From Yinghuangia seranimata (GTDB lineage Bacteria > Actinomycetota > Actinomycetes > Streptomycetales > Streptomycetaceae), in contig NZ_JASAOI010000035.1 in assembly GCF_029953285.1 (NCBI RefSeq), positions 1 to 56,909 on the forward strand: 56,909 nucleotides of DNA, written 5' to 3'. Position 1 is the first letter of the stretch. Each line of letters begins with the position of its first letter. The position numbers were made by a program, and so were the translations under genes. Positions 34,480-42,079 of the stretch are shown in pieces. The notes under the pieces are model-generated. The model was given only the letters and a program-made list of their open reading frames with translations. It was not told where the DNA came from and searched no databases.

Positions 34480-35115
34480 TCAGGCCTTCTTGACCGCGCA
34501 GAGCAGCCCGTCGCCCACCGGCAGCAGCGCCGGCACGAGGGCGTCGTTCTCCCGGACCGAGCGCAGCACGTCGCGCACCGCGGTCGACTCCGCGTCCCGG
34601 TGCGCCGGATCGGCGACCCGGTCGTGCCACAGAGCGTCGTCGAAGCACACCAGGCCGCCCGGGCGCAGCAGGCGCAGGGCCTCGGCCAGGTACTCGCCGT
34701 ACTCGCTCTTGTCGCCGTCGCAGAACACCAGGTCGTAGCCGCCGTCGGCGAGCCTCGGCAGCACCTCCAGCGCGGGGCCGGGGATGAAGCGGGCCCGGCC
34801 GCCGGAGAATCCCGCCTCGGCGTACGTCTCCTTCGCGATCCGCTGGTGGTCGGGCTCCAGGTCGACAGTCGTCAGGACGCCGTCGGCGCGCATGCCGCGC
34901 AGCAGGTGCACACCGGACACGCCGGTGCCGGTGCCGATCTCCGCGACCGCGCGGGCGCCGGTCGCGGCGGCGAGGAAGCACAGCGCCGCGCCCCCTCCGG
35001 GGCTGATCGGCGTGACGCCGACCTCCCGGGCGCGGTGGCGGGCCTGCACGAGGACCGCGTCCTCGCCGGCGTACGCCTCCGCGAAATCCCAGCCGGCCTG
35101 GCGGTTGCTGGAGAT
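34480..35115 (-). CDS. O-methyltransferase family 3, apparently with an AUC start
   Basis: SAM-dependent O-methyltransferase, 211 aa. [16 protein letters not shown] is motif [15 protein letters not shown] motif [15 protein letters not shown] motif [13 protein letters not shown] is the usual end. The substrate is unknown. The conserved N-terminus of homologues (xxSNRQAxxFA) is encoded only if translation begins at ATC (35115), which has a perfect AGGAGG 5 nt upstream. The first standard in-frame start (GTG 35049) would delete that segment and has no ribosome binding site. In S. coelicolor and M. tuberculosis (Rv1220c) the orthologue is also divergent from sigE. Confidence 0.85.
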   Translation of the reverse strand: MSSNRQAGWDFAEAYAGEDAVLVQARHRAREVGVTPISPGGGAALCFLAAATGARAVAEIGTGTGVSGVHLLRGMRADGVLTTVDLEPDHQRIAKETYAEAGFSGGRARFIPGPALEVLPRLADGGYDLVFCDGDKSEYGEYLAEALRLLRPGGLVCFDDALWHDRVADPAHRDAESTAVRDVLRSVRENDALVPALLPVGDGLLCAVKKA

Positions 35116-35303
35116 GGCTTCCTCCTCGCGTCGGGGCGCCCGGGGACCAGGGCGGCCGATTTCCGCAAGAGTAATGGAGCCCGCCCCGGGTCACCGGGGG
35201 TCCGGGCTCGCGTCGTGGCAGGTCGGGGCGGTGGTACGGGTCCCCCCGACGGGCGGCGGGGGAGCACGGCCGGAAAACGTGGCGAGGTCGGGACGCCGTG
35301 TCG

Positions 35304-35329
35304 GGAACCTGGCGGGCGGGTGGCTCGTT
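35304..35329 (+). promoter_or_regulatory. ECF-type promoter upstream of sigE
   Basis: GGAAC (35304-35308), 18 nt, GTT (35327-35329). This is the GGAAY-N18-GTT pattern of several actinobacterial ECF sigma factors, and it is the region that would drive the sigma gene itself, suggesting autoregulation. A weaker GGAAC lies at 35339. The rest of 35116-35452 shows no further motif. Confidence 0.6.
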
Positions 35330-35452
35330 GGCCACTTCGGAACAGGAAAACAGCAGGTTCGTGCTGCCGGTCCGGTGCCGGGAGGCACTTATCCGGGCTT
35401 AACAGGCAGGTTGTCTATGGTGGTTGCGCTACTCGAAAGAGGAGGTGTGGCA

Positions 35453-36202
35453 GTGGACGACCACCGCGGGGATCAGACCGCTCCTCGCGCCGTCGCGCCT
35501 ATGCCAAATCACGTGGCCGAAGCCGCAAACGCAACCACCGATCGCATGCCCGCCCCCGTCGTCGCCGACACCATGGCGCCGTCCGGGGACTTCGCGCCGA
35601 AGGCACCCGTGGAGGGCACGACCGCCCGCCCCGGCGCCGACGCGTGGACCCCGCCGTCGTGGGAGGACATCGTCCGCACCCACTCGGCACGGGTGTACCG
35701 ACTTGCCTACCGACTGAGCGGCAACCCGCACGACGCGGACGACATCACGCAAGAGGTGTTCGTCCGGGTCTTCCGATCGCTGTCGAGCTACACGCCCGGC
35801 ACGTTCGAAGGCTGGTTGCACCGGATCACCACGAACCTGTTCCTCGACATGGTGCGGCGTCGCCAGCGCATCCGGTTCGAGGGTCTCGCCGACGACGCGG
35901 CCGAACGGCTGCCCGGGCGCGAGCTCTCCCCGGCCCAGGCGTACGACGACGCGCACTTCGACGCGGACATCCAGCAGGCGCTCGACGCGCTCGCCCCGGA
36001 GTTCCGCGCCGCCGTCGTGCTTTGCGACATCGAGGGCCTGTCGTACGAGGAGATCGCCACCACGCTCGGTGTGAAACTGGGGACCGTTCGAAGCCGCATC
36101 CACCGCGGCAGGTCCCAGCTCCGGGCGGCGCTGCGGCACCGTGCCCCCCGGACCTCCGCCGACCGCGAGGACCACCCGGGGTGCGCGTCGGTGCAGAGAT
36201 GA
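35453..36202 (+). CDS. sigE: ECF sigma factor (SigE-type)
   Basis: 249-aa RNA polymerase sigma factor of the extracytoplasmic-function class. A ~70-residue disordered N-terminus precedes region 2 ([21 protein letters not shown], then [24 protein letters not shown], binding -10). Region 4 follows ([45 protein letters not shown], binding -35). GTG at 35453 is preceded by AGAGGAGG at 7 nt; the ATG at 35417 overlaps that region poorly. The next gene is its ZAS anti-sigma. Position and neighbours match sigE of M. tuberculosis (Rv1221) and S. coelicolor SCO5147. Confidence 0.92.
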   Translation: MDDHRGDQTAPRAVAPMPNHVAEAANATTDRMPAPVVADTMAPSGDFAPKAPVEGTTARPGADAWTPPSWEDIVRTHSARVYRLAYRLSGNPHDADDITQEVFVRVFRSLSSYTPGTFEGWLHRITTNLFLDMVRRRQRIRFEGLADDAAERLPGRELSPAQAYDDAHFDADIQQALDALAPEFRAAVVLCDIEGLSYEEIATTLGVKLGTVRSRIHRGRSQLRAALRHRAPRTSADREDHPGCASVQR

Positions 36203-36274
36203 GGGCACCGTGACCGGTTCACCAGCCGGGGTGGCAGTCTGTACTGCTAGTTCTGCGGCTTTGGGAGCAGGCCA

Positions 36275-36928
36275 GTGAACCACCCCGAGGACAAGCTCGC
36301 CGCCTACGTGGACGGCGAGCTTGGGCACGAGGCCAGGGAGAAGGTCCTGGCCCACCTGGCGCAGTGCGCCGAATGCCGCGCCGAGGCCGAGGAGCAGCGG
36401 CGCGTCAAAGCGCTGCTCGCGCAGAGCCGGACGCCCGCGCCCTCGACGGACCTGATGGCGAGACTGCTCGCGCTGGGCGCCGGCGACGGTGGCCCCGGCG
36501 GCGAGGGCGAGGAGGCCGCCCCTCCTCGCGTCCCAGGGGCCGTCGCGCCCCTGACCGGCCGTGTCCCCGTTGCTCCGCCGCGCCCGCGCGGAGCCACCGG
36601 CCCGCGCCAGGGCCGGCCCAACAACGCCCCCGCACGGGTCCGACCGCCGGTCACCCGGCGCCGCCTCACGTTCGCCGCGGCGGGCGCGTTCTCGGTGATG
36701 GCCATGGCGCTCAGCAGCGCCGTCCTCACCAACGGCCCGGCCGGCGGATCGGCGGGCCGCCCCGCGGCCCCCGTCGTCGAGCGCAACCTGGTCGAACAGG
36801 CCGGCACCTTCGGCGCCGCCGCGACCCAGGCCCCGGAGACCCTGCAGCCGGCCGCCCTGACGGGCCAGACCCGCCCGCTGGCCGACCGCTCCCCGACCGA
36901 GGTCCCGACCGGCGCCCGCCGCCGCTGA
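36275..36928 (+). CDS. Zinc-binding anti-sigma factor (ZAS family, RseA-like)
   Basis: 217 aa. The cytoplasmic N-terminal ZAS domain has the HxxxCxxC zinc motif HLAQCAEC (about residues 27-34) in the sequence YVDGELGHEAREKV. A Pro/Arg-rich linker leads to one membrane helix (LTFAAAGAFSVMAMALSSAVL, about residues 129-149). The outer tail is short and disordered. It should hold SigE at the membrane until the signal (often thiol oxidation or proteolysis) releases it. GTG at 36275 follows GGGAG. The gap of 72 nt from sigE suggests one operon. Confidence 0.9.
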   Translation: MNHPEDKLAAYVDGELGHEAREKVLAHLAQCAECRAEAEEQRRVKALLAQSRTPAPSTDLMARLLALGAGDGGPGGEGEEAAPPRVPGAVAPLTGRVPVAPPRPRGATGPRQGRPNNAPARVRPPVTRRRLTFAAAGAFSVMAMALSSAVLTNGPAGGSAGRPAAPVVERNLVEQAGTFGAAATQAPETLQPAALTGQTRPLADRSPTEVPTGARRR

Positions 36929-37040
36929 CCCGTCCGTCGACGACACGCCCCGCCCTGTTCGGAATCCGGACCGGGCGGGGACACTTGTGCGGGACCATTC
37001 GACGAAAGAGTGGCGCGGCCGCAACACGGAGGAACCCCGC

Positions 37041-38726
37041 ATGACCGACGACCAACCCGCGGCCGCAGGTGCACACGACGGGCCCACCCCGCCCGCACCG
37101 GAGGGCGAGAGCCCGACCCCGAGCCACGACCACGGCCACGACGCCGTGCCGGACGCTCCGACCGCCGGGGGCACGTGGCCGGTGGGCGACGCGGATGCTC
37201 CAACGGGACCTGGTGCGCATGCCGAGCCGCACGCGAGCGGCACGGGCGCGGGCGACCGGACAGCCGTGCAGGCCGCGAGCGACGCGGGTGCACGCGACGG
37301 CGTCACGCCGCCCGCGGCTGGGAGCGCGGGTTTGACGCCGGGTCAGGGCCACGGCCACGACGCCGTGCCGGGCGCTCCGACCGCCGGGGGCATGTCGGCG
37401 GCGGGCGATGTGGGGCAGGCGTCCGCTGCGGGGGCGTATTCGGCTTATGGGGGCCAGCAGGGTGGGGCTGGTTGGGGGGCTGGGCAGGGTGGGGGCGTGC
37501 CTGGGTGGGGGTTTCCGCATCCGGCGGGGCAGGCGACTGTTCCGCCCTATTACGGGACTCCGTACGGGTGGCCGCAGGCGTATGCGATGGCGGCGCCTGT
37601 CAAGGAGCCCCGGGAGCCGGTCAAGTGGACGTGGCGGGTGGCGGCGGGGTTGGCGTGTGTGGCGTTGGCGGCCGGGGCCGTCGGGGGTGGGGTCGGCGCC
37701 TGGTGGGTGAACCGGGGCGAGTCGAGTGTGACGTTGCATCAGCCGGTGGCGTCGGGGCCTGAGCGGCCGAAGGGGACGGTCGCCGGGCTGGCGGCCAACA
37801 CGTTGCCCGGGGTCGTTTATATCCATGCCGTGAAGGACGGCAAGGAGGCCACCGGCACCGGGTTCGTGCTGGACGGCAACGGCGACATCCTCACCAACAA
37901 CCACGTCGTGGCGGACGCCGTCGACGGGGGGACGATCCGGGTCGTGTTCAACGGCGGCGAGGTCGCCGTCGCGGGGGTCGTCGGCCGGGACACGGGCTAC
38001 GACCTCGCCGTGATCCGCGTCGACCACGTCAAGGGCCTGACCCCGTTGACGCTCGGCAACTCGGACGCGGTGCAGGTCGGCGACCCGGTCATCGCGATCG
38101 GCGCCCCGTACGACCTGGAGGGCACGGTCACCACCGGCATCATCTCCGCGAAGGACCGCCCGGTCAGCGCCGGCGGCGGGGGTGACGCGGTCTCGTACAT
38201 CAGCGCGTTGCAGACGGACGCGCCGATCAACCCCGGCAACTCGGGCGGCCCGTTGATCGACGCCGCCGGCCGGGTGATCGGCGTCAACTCGGCGATCCGT
38301 TCCGCCGGCGGCGGCGAGGACCCGTTCGGCGGCGAGCACGCGGCCGGCAGCATCGGCCTCGGCTTCGCCATTCCGATCAACCAGGCGAAGCGCGTCGCGC
38401 AGCAGTTGATCGACAAGGGTTCGGCCGTGCACCCCGTGATCGGTGTCACATTGGACGTCGGTTACACCGGTGAGGGCGCGCGGGTCGCGGAGAGCGCCGC
38501 GAAGGACCAGCCGCCGGTGCGTTCGGGCGGTCCCGCGGACCGGGCGGGGGTCAAGCCGGGCGACGTCATCACGGCGATCGACGGCAAGAAGGTCACGGAC
38601 GCGAACGGCCTGATCGTCGCGGTCCGCAGCAAGGCGCCGGGCGATCACGTGAAGCTGACGGTGCAGCGTAGCGGCCAGGAGCTGGCGTTGGACATGACGT
38701 TGGAGGGCGAGGGCGGCAAGCGCTGA
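37041..38726 (+). CDS. HtrA-like membrane serine protease with PDZ domain
   Basis: 561 aa. Residues 1-190 are disordered, Gly/Pro/His rich, and contain an internal duplication. One membrane helix (VAAGLACVALAAGAVGGGVGAWWV) places the protease outside. The trypsin-like domain has His in LTNNHVVAD, Asp in GYDLAVIRV, and Ser in NPGNSGGPLID. A PDZ domain follows (IGVTLDVGYTGE, GGPADRAGVKPGDVITAIDG). HtrA proteases degrade misfolded envelope proteins; the gene follows sigE/anti-sigma as in mycobacteria, so it may be both output and part of signal processing. The start is ATG with GGAGG. The 3' end of the coding sequence is partly duplicated downstream. Confidence 0.93.
   Translation: MTDDQPAAAGAHDGPTPPAPEGESPTPSHDHGHDAVPDAPTAGGTWPVGDADAPTGPGAHAEPHASGTGAGDRTAVQAASDAGARDGVTPPAAGSAGLTPGQGHGHDAVPGAPTAGGMSAAGDVGQASAAGAYSAYGGQQGGAGWGAGQGGGVPGWGFPHPAGQATVPPYYGTPYGWPQAYAMAAPVKEPREPVKWTWRVAAGLACVALAAGAVGGGVGAWWVNRGESSVTLHQPVASGPERPKGTVAGLAANTLPGVVYIHAVKDGKEATGTGFVLDGNGDILTNNHVVADAVDGGTIRVVFNGGEVAVAGVVGRDTGYDLAVIRVDHVKGLTPLTLGNSDAVQVGDPVIAIGAPYDLEGTVTTGIISAKDRPVSAGGGGDAVSYISALQTDAPINPGNSGGPLIDAAGRVIGVNSAIRSAGGGEDPFGGEHAAGSIGLGFAIPINQAKRVAQQLIDKGSAVHPVIGVTLDVGYTGEGARVAESAAKDQPPVRSGGPADRAGVKPGDVITAIDGKKVTDANGLIVAVRSKAPGDHVKLTVQRSGQELALDMTLEGEGGKR
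37131..37392 (+). repeat. Internal duplication in the HtrA N-terminal region
   Basis: A 43-bp segment at 37131-37173 recurs at 37350-37392 with one mismatch, 219 bp (73 codons) apart. It encodes GHGHDAVP(D/G)APTAGG. The phase is kept, so it is a coding duplication in a disordered region. Confidence 0.85.
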
Positions 38727-38741
38727 ACGCCCAGGCGTACG

Positions 38742-38775
38742 GCGCGCGCGAGGGCGGCAAGCTCAAGCGCGCGCC
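38742..38775 (+). terminator. Hairpin after the htrA-like gene
   Basis: GGCGCGCGC and GCGCGCGCC pair over 9 bp. The loop includes GAGGGCGGCAAGC, a copy of the last codons of the coding sequence at about 38709. It has no T-run and is probably a weak terminator. Confidence 0.5.
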
Positions 38776-38942
38776 ATGGCCTGGTCATGACGGGGGCATG
38801 ACTGTCTGATCACATCTTCGGGCTAACCCGACAAACCAGACATTTCGCCGAAGAGGCCGGTGCCGGTCTCCGGCATCCGCCGTTACTGTTGTTGGGATCC
38901 GGTCGGCCGACCGGCTCTCGCCGCGCATCTCGTGGAGTCCAG

Positions 38943-39353
38943 GTGTTCGACGTCGGTCCGCTGGAGATGGTGGCGCTCATCGTCCTCGCGATCGTCATCT
39001 TCGGCCCCGACAAGCTGCCGAAGATGGTCGGCGAGGCCGCCCGCACGATACGCAAGTTCCGGGAGTTCTCCAGCAACGCGCGCTCCGACCTGCAGAAGGA
39101 GCTCGGCCCGGAGTTCGAGAACATCAAGTTCGAGGACCTCAACCCGAAGACGTTCGTCCGCAAGAACCTCATGGGCGACGACGACGCGCTCGGTCTCAAG
39201 GAGTTCGGCGACATCCGCCAGGACCTGACCAAGCAGCTGCGCTTCGAGGACGACGTGAACGGTTCCGCGAAGCCGGCGGCGCACCCGATGGAGAAGAACG
39301 GCACGCGCGTGCAGCCGGGCGAGCGCCCCCCGTACGACGCCGACGCCACCTGA
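38943..39353 (+). CDS. tatB: Sec-independent translocase subunit TatB
   Basis: 136 aa, part of the twin-arginine translocase, where TatB with TatC recognises RR signal peptides. The N-terminus VFDVGPLEMVALIVLAIVIFG is the single membrane helix, the hinge is GPDKLP, and the amphipathic helix follows (KMVGEAARTIRKFREFSSNA). The acidic/disordered C-terminus is as expected. The FDVGPLEM start and length distinguish it from TatA. GTG at 38943 has GGAG at 6 nt; longer upstream frames are not conserved. It is located after htrA as in M. tuberculosis (Rv1224) and Streptomyces. Confidence 0.94.
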   Translation: MFDVGPLEMVALIVLAIVIFGPDKLPKMVGEAARTIRKFREFSSNARSDLQKELGPEFENIKFEDLNPKTFVRKNLMGDDDALGLKEFGDIRQDLTKQLRFEDDVNGSAKPAAHPMEKNGTRVQPGERPPYDADAT

Positions 39354-39511
39354 CGCGTGTCGGCGGAACAGCCGTAGTCTCGTCCCCCGTGCGACCCCCG
39401 AAACGGCGGGTCGTGGGCGATTGCCGCACACGCACCGGGCCCAAGGCCGTACCGTGCGAGAGCGGCACCCGGTGACGCGCTGGTGCGTCGCGCGAGCAGA
39501 CAAGGCGAAGC

Positions 39512-40165
39512 ATGGACACGATCAGCCACGCAGGCGTTCCGGACGAGGTGGTGGAGGACACGGTCGCGGAGGGGGCGGTCCCGTCGCTGTTGGACCAGTA
39601 CCTCGCGGCCGATTTCCCGTGGTACGGCCTCGACGAGGGCTGGGACGGCCGCCGCTGGCTGGCCTCGGTGTGCCAGGGGCGTGAGGGCCTGGAGTACGGC
39701 ACGCTGGGCCACGGCGACGCGCCGAGCCGCCGTCCGAGCGACCCGACGCCGCGCAGGTTCGTCTCGGTGGTGACGGTGCCGCAGCGCGACCGCCGCCCGA
39801 GCGGCGACGGCGCGGGGCTGCTGGAAGCCACGTCGATGGCGAGCGCCGCCTCGGTGGCCGGTGTCGCGCTGCTGGCCGACAGCTGGCCGTGGGAGCTGGA
39901 CCGCGAGCTGCGCCAGGAGTGGATGGACCAGCAGACGCACCTGGCCTGGGAGTTGGCCGACCACCTCGACGGCGACGGCTGGACGGGCCTCGCGCTGCCG
40001 GTGAACGGCGTGCCGAGCCGGTTCCGCTACCGCGAGTCGGAGTACGGCTGGGTGCTGGCCGGCCAGGCCGCGGGCGTGTATCTCGGTGTGTACGGCGTCG
40101 GTGTGAGCGCGTACGGCCTGGGGCTGTCCCTGATGCCGGGGCTCAAGGCGTACGACACCCCGTAG
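39512..40165 (+). CDS. Conserved hypothetical protein
   Basis: 217 aa, soluble except for a glycine/tyrosine-rich C-terminus (VYLGVYGVGVSAYGLGLSLMP). It is rich in Trp and acidic residues (FPWYGLDEGWDGRRWLAS, DSWPWELDRELRQEWMDQQ). I do not recognise a domain. A gene with this position between tatB and mrp exists in Streptomyces, so it is real and conserved. The ATG has only a weak AAGG upstream. A strong terminator follows. Confidence 0.75.
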   Translation: MDTISHAGVPDEVVEDTVAEGAVPSLLDQYLAADFPWYGLDEGWDGRRWLASVCQGREGLEYGTLGHGDAPSRRPSDPTPRRFVSVVTVPQRDRRPSGDGAGLLEATSMASAASVAGVALLADSWPWELDRELRQEWMDQQTHLAWELADHLDGDGWTGLALPVNGVPSRFRYRESEYGWVLAGQAAGVYLGVYGVGVSAYGLGLSLMPGLKAYDTP

Positions 40166-40201
40166 GGGCCCCGCGCTCCGCGAGGCCGCCAGGACAACGG
40201 A

Positions 40202-40243
40202 CGAGGCCCGGTAGCGCCGCTCAGCGGCGCGTACCGGGCCTCG
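40202..40243. terminator. Bidirectional terminator between the hypothetical gene and mrp
   Basis: CGAGGCCCGGTAGCGCCGC pairs with GCGGCGC-G-TACCGGGCCTCG: a 19-bp stem with one bulged G and a 3-nt loop, located between convergent stops. Confidence 0.9.
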
Positions 40244-40287
40244 CACGTTCCGGCTCGCGTCCCGACAGAGAGCCGGGACGCCCCCGG

Positions 40288-41457
40288 TCAGAACTTGCGC
40301 TTGGGCGTCAGCCCCAGCTGCATGCCGCTGAGCCCGCGCGACCGGTTCCCCAGCTTCGCCGCGATGCCGCGCAGCGCGACCGCCGCCGCCGAGTCCGGCG
40401 CGTCGAGGACGACCGGGGTTCCGGTGTCGCCGCCTTCGCGCAGCCGGGTGTCGATCGGGATCTGGCCGAGCAGCGGCACCTTGGTGCCGGTGGCCTGCGA
40501 CAGGCCGTCGGCGACCCGCTGGCCGCCGCCGCTGCCGAAGACGTCGAGGATGTGGTCGTCGCAGTGCGGGCACGGGAGCCCGGACATGTTCTCGATGACG
40601 CCCGCGATGGTCTGCCGGGTCTCGACCGCGATGGTGCCCGCGCGCTCGGCGACCTCGGCCGCGGCCTGCTGCGGCGTCGTGACGACGAGGATCTCGGCGT
40701 TCGGCACCAGCTGCGCGACGGAGATGGCGATGTCGCCGGTGCCCGGCGGCAGGTCCATCAGCAGGACGTCGAGGTCGCCCCAGAACACGTCGGCGAGGAA
40801 CTGCTGGAGCGCGCGGTGCAGCATCGGCCCGCGCCACACGACGGGCGCGTTGCCGGGCGTGAACATGCCGATGGAGATGACCTTCACGCCCTGCGCGGAG
40901 GGCGGCATGATCATGTTCTCGACCTGGGTGGGCCGCCCGTCGACGCCGAGCATGCGCGGCACCGAGTGGCCGTAGATGTCCGCGTCCACGACGCCGACCT
41001 TGAGGCCCTGGGCGGCGAGCGCCGCCGCCAGGTTCACGGTCACCGACGACTTGCCGACGCCGCCCTTGCCGGAGGCCACGGCGTACACGCGGGTCAGCGA
41101 CCCGGGCTGGGCGAACGGCACCTCGCGCTCGGCCTGGCCGCCGCGCAGGTGGCTCGCCAGCTCCTTGCGCTGCGTGTCGCTCATCACGTCGAGTTCGACG
41201 TCGACCGCGGTCACGCCGGCGACGCCGGCGACCGCGGAGGACACCCGGGTGGTGATGGTGTCGCGCATGGGGCAGCCCGCGACGGTCAGGTAGACCGCGA
41301 CCTTGACCCGCCCGTCGGGGGCGATGTCGACGGACTTGACCATGCCGAGCTCGGTGATCGGCTTGTTGATCTCGGGGTCGTCGACGGTCGCGAGGGCGTC
41401 CCGCACGGCGTCTTCCGAGACCGCGGTCCGCGGACCGTCGGATTCGAGGGTTGCCAT
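40288..41457 (-). CDS. mrp: Mrp/NBP35-type ATP-binding Fe-S carrier
   Basis: Cytosolic P-loop ATPase that carries or delivers Fe-S clusters. 389 aa. Residues ~5-90 form the MIP18/DUF59 domain (ALATVDDPEINKPITELGM, then VAGCPMRDTI). The deviant Walker A is ASGKGGVGKSSV; DADIYGHSVPRMLG and LLMDLPPGTGD follow; MSGLPCPHCDDH carries the CxxC cluster ligands. A TAAGCT hexamer ends 7 nt before the ATG, and no ribosome binding site is present, so it appears leaderless. The start MATLESDGPRT fits homologues. Confidence 0.93.
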   Translation of the reverse strand: MATLESDGPRTAVSEDAVRDALATVDDPEINKPITELGMVKSVDIAPDGRVKVAVYLTVAGCPMRDTITTRVSSAVAGVAGVTAVDVELDVMSDTQRKELASHLRGGQAEREVPFAQPGSLTRVYAVASGKGGVGKSSVTVNLAAALAAQGLKVGVVDADIYGHSVPRMLGVDGRPTQVENMIMPPSAQGVKVISIGMFTPGNAPVVWRGPMLHRALQQFLADVFWGDLDVLLMDLPPGTGDIAISVAQLVPNAEILVVTTPQQAAAEVAERAGTIAVETRQTIAGVIENMSGLPCPHCDDHILDVFGSGGGQRVADGLSQATGTKVPLLGQIPIDTRLREGGDTGTPVVLDAPDSAAAVALRGIAAKLGNRSRGLSGMQLGLTPKRKF

Positions 41458-41464
41458 ACCAGTG

Positions 41465-41470
41465 AGCTTA
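41465..41470 (-). promoter_or_regulatory. -10 hexamer (TAAGCT), leaderless mrp
   Basis: On the minus strand TAAGCT ends exactly 7 nt upstream of the mrp ATG at 41457; no Shine-Dalgarno is visible. It lies just after the DUF1003 gene stop. Confidence 0.6.
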
Positions 41471-41488
41471 CGTCCCCGCGGAAGGGCC

Positions 41489-42079
41489 TCAGCGCCGGGG
41501 CGCCTCGATCCCCGGGCCCCCGTCGGGGCCGGGGAGGTCGCTCTGTGACGCGAGCCACGCGTCGGCCTCGCGCCGCTCGTCCAGCTCCTTGATCATCGAC
41601 TGCAGCTCGGAGCGCACGAAGTCGCGCGTCGCGACCTCGCCGAGCGCGATGCGGAGCGCGGCGATCTCGCGGGTCAGGTACTCGGTGTCGGCGATGTTCC
41701 GCTCGTTGCGCGCCCGGTCCTGCTCGAGGTTGACGCGGTCGCGGTCGTCCTGCCGGTTCTGCGCCAGCAGGATCAGCGGCGCCGCGTAGGAGGCCTGCAG
41801 CGACAGCGCGAGGGTCAGGAAGATGAACGGGTACTCGTCGAACTTCCAGTCGCCGGGCGCCACGATGTTCCACAGCACCCACAGGATGATGGTGCCGGTC
41901 ATGTAGACCAGGAACCGGCCGGTGCCGAGGAACCGCGCGATCCGCTCGGAGAACCGGCCGAACGACTCCGGGTCGTAGTTCGCGAACGGGCTGAACCGCC
42001 GCCTCGGCAGCCTCGGCTGGTCGAGCCGCGGCCGACGGCGCCGCTCGTCGGTGGCGGTGCCCCGCTCCTCACGCGCCAT
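41489..42079 (-). CDS. DUF1003 membrane protein
   Basis: 196 aa. A basic N-terminal tail is followed by two membrane helices (FLVYMTGTIILWVLWNIVAP and FIFLTLALSLQASYAAPLILLAQ), then the family motif QNRQDDRDRVNLEQD and a coiled-coil-like region (RNIADTEYLTREIAALRIAL). The family is widespread and of unknown role; its place next to MgtE/CBS proteins is common. It overlaps the upstream gene's stop by 11 nt, so expression is coupled with the CBS protein. Confidence 0.9.
   Translation of the reverse strand: MAREERGTATDERRRRPRLDQPRLPRRRFSPFANYDPESFGRFSERIARFLGTGRFLVYMTGTIILWVLWNIVAPGDWKFDEYPFIFLTLALSLQASYAAPLILLAQNRQDDRDRVNLEQDRARNERNIADTEYLTREIAALRIALGEVATRDFVRSELQSMIKELDERREADAWLASQSDLPGPDGGPGIEAPRR

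Noticed and set aside
35049-35115. GTG 35049 as start of the O-methyltransferase
   Set aside because: No ribosome binding site, and it loses the conserved SNRQA segment; kept only as an alternative.
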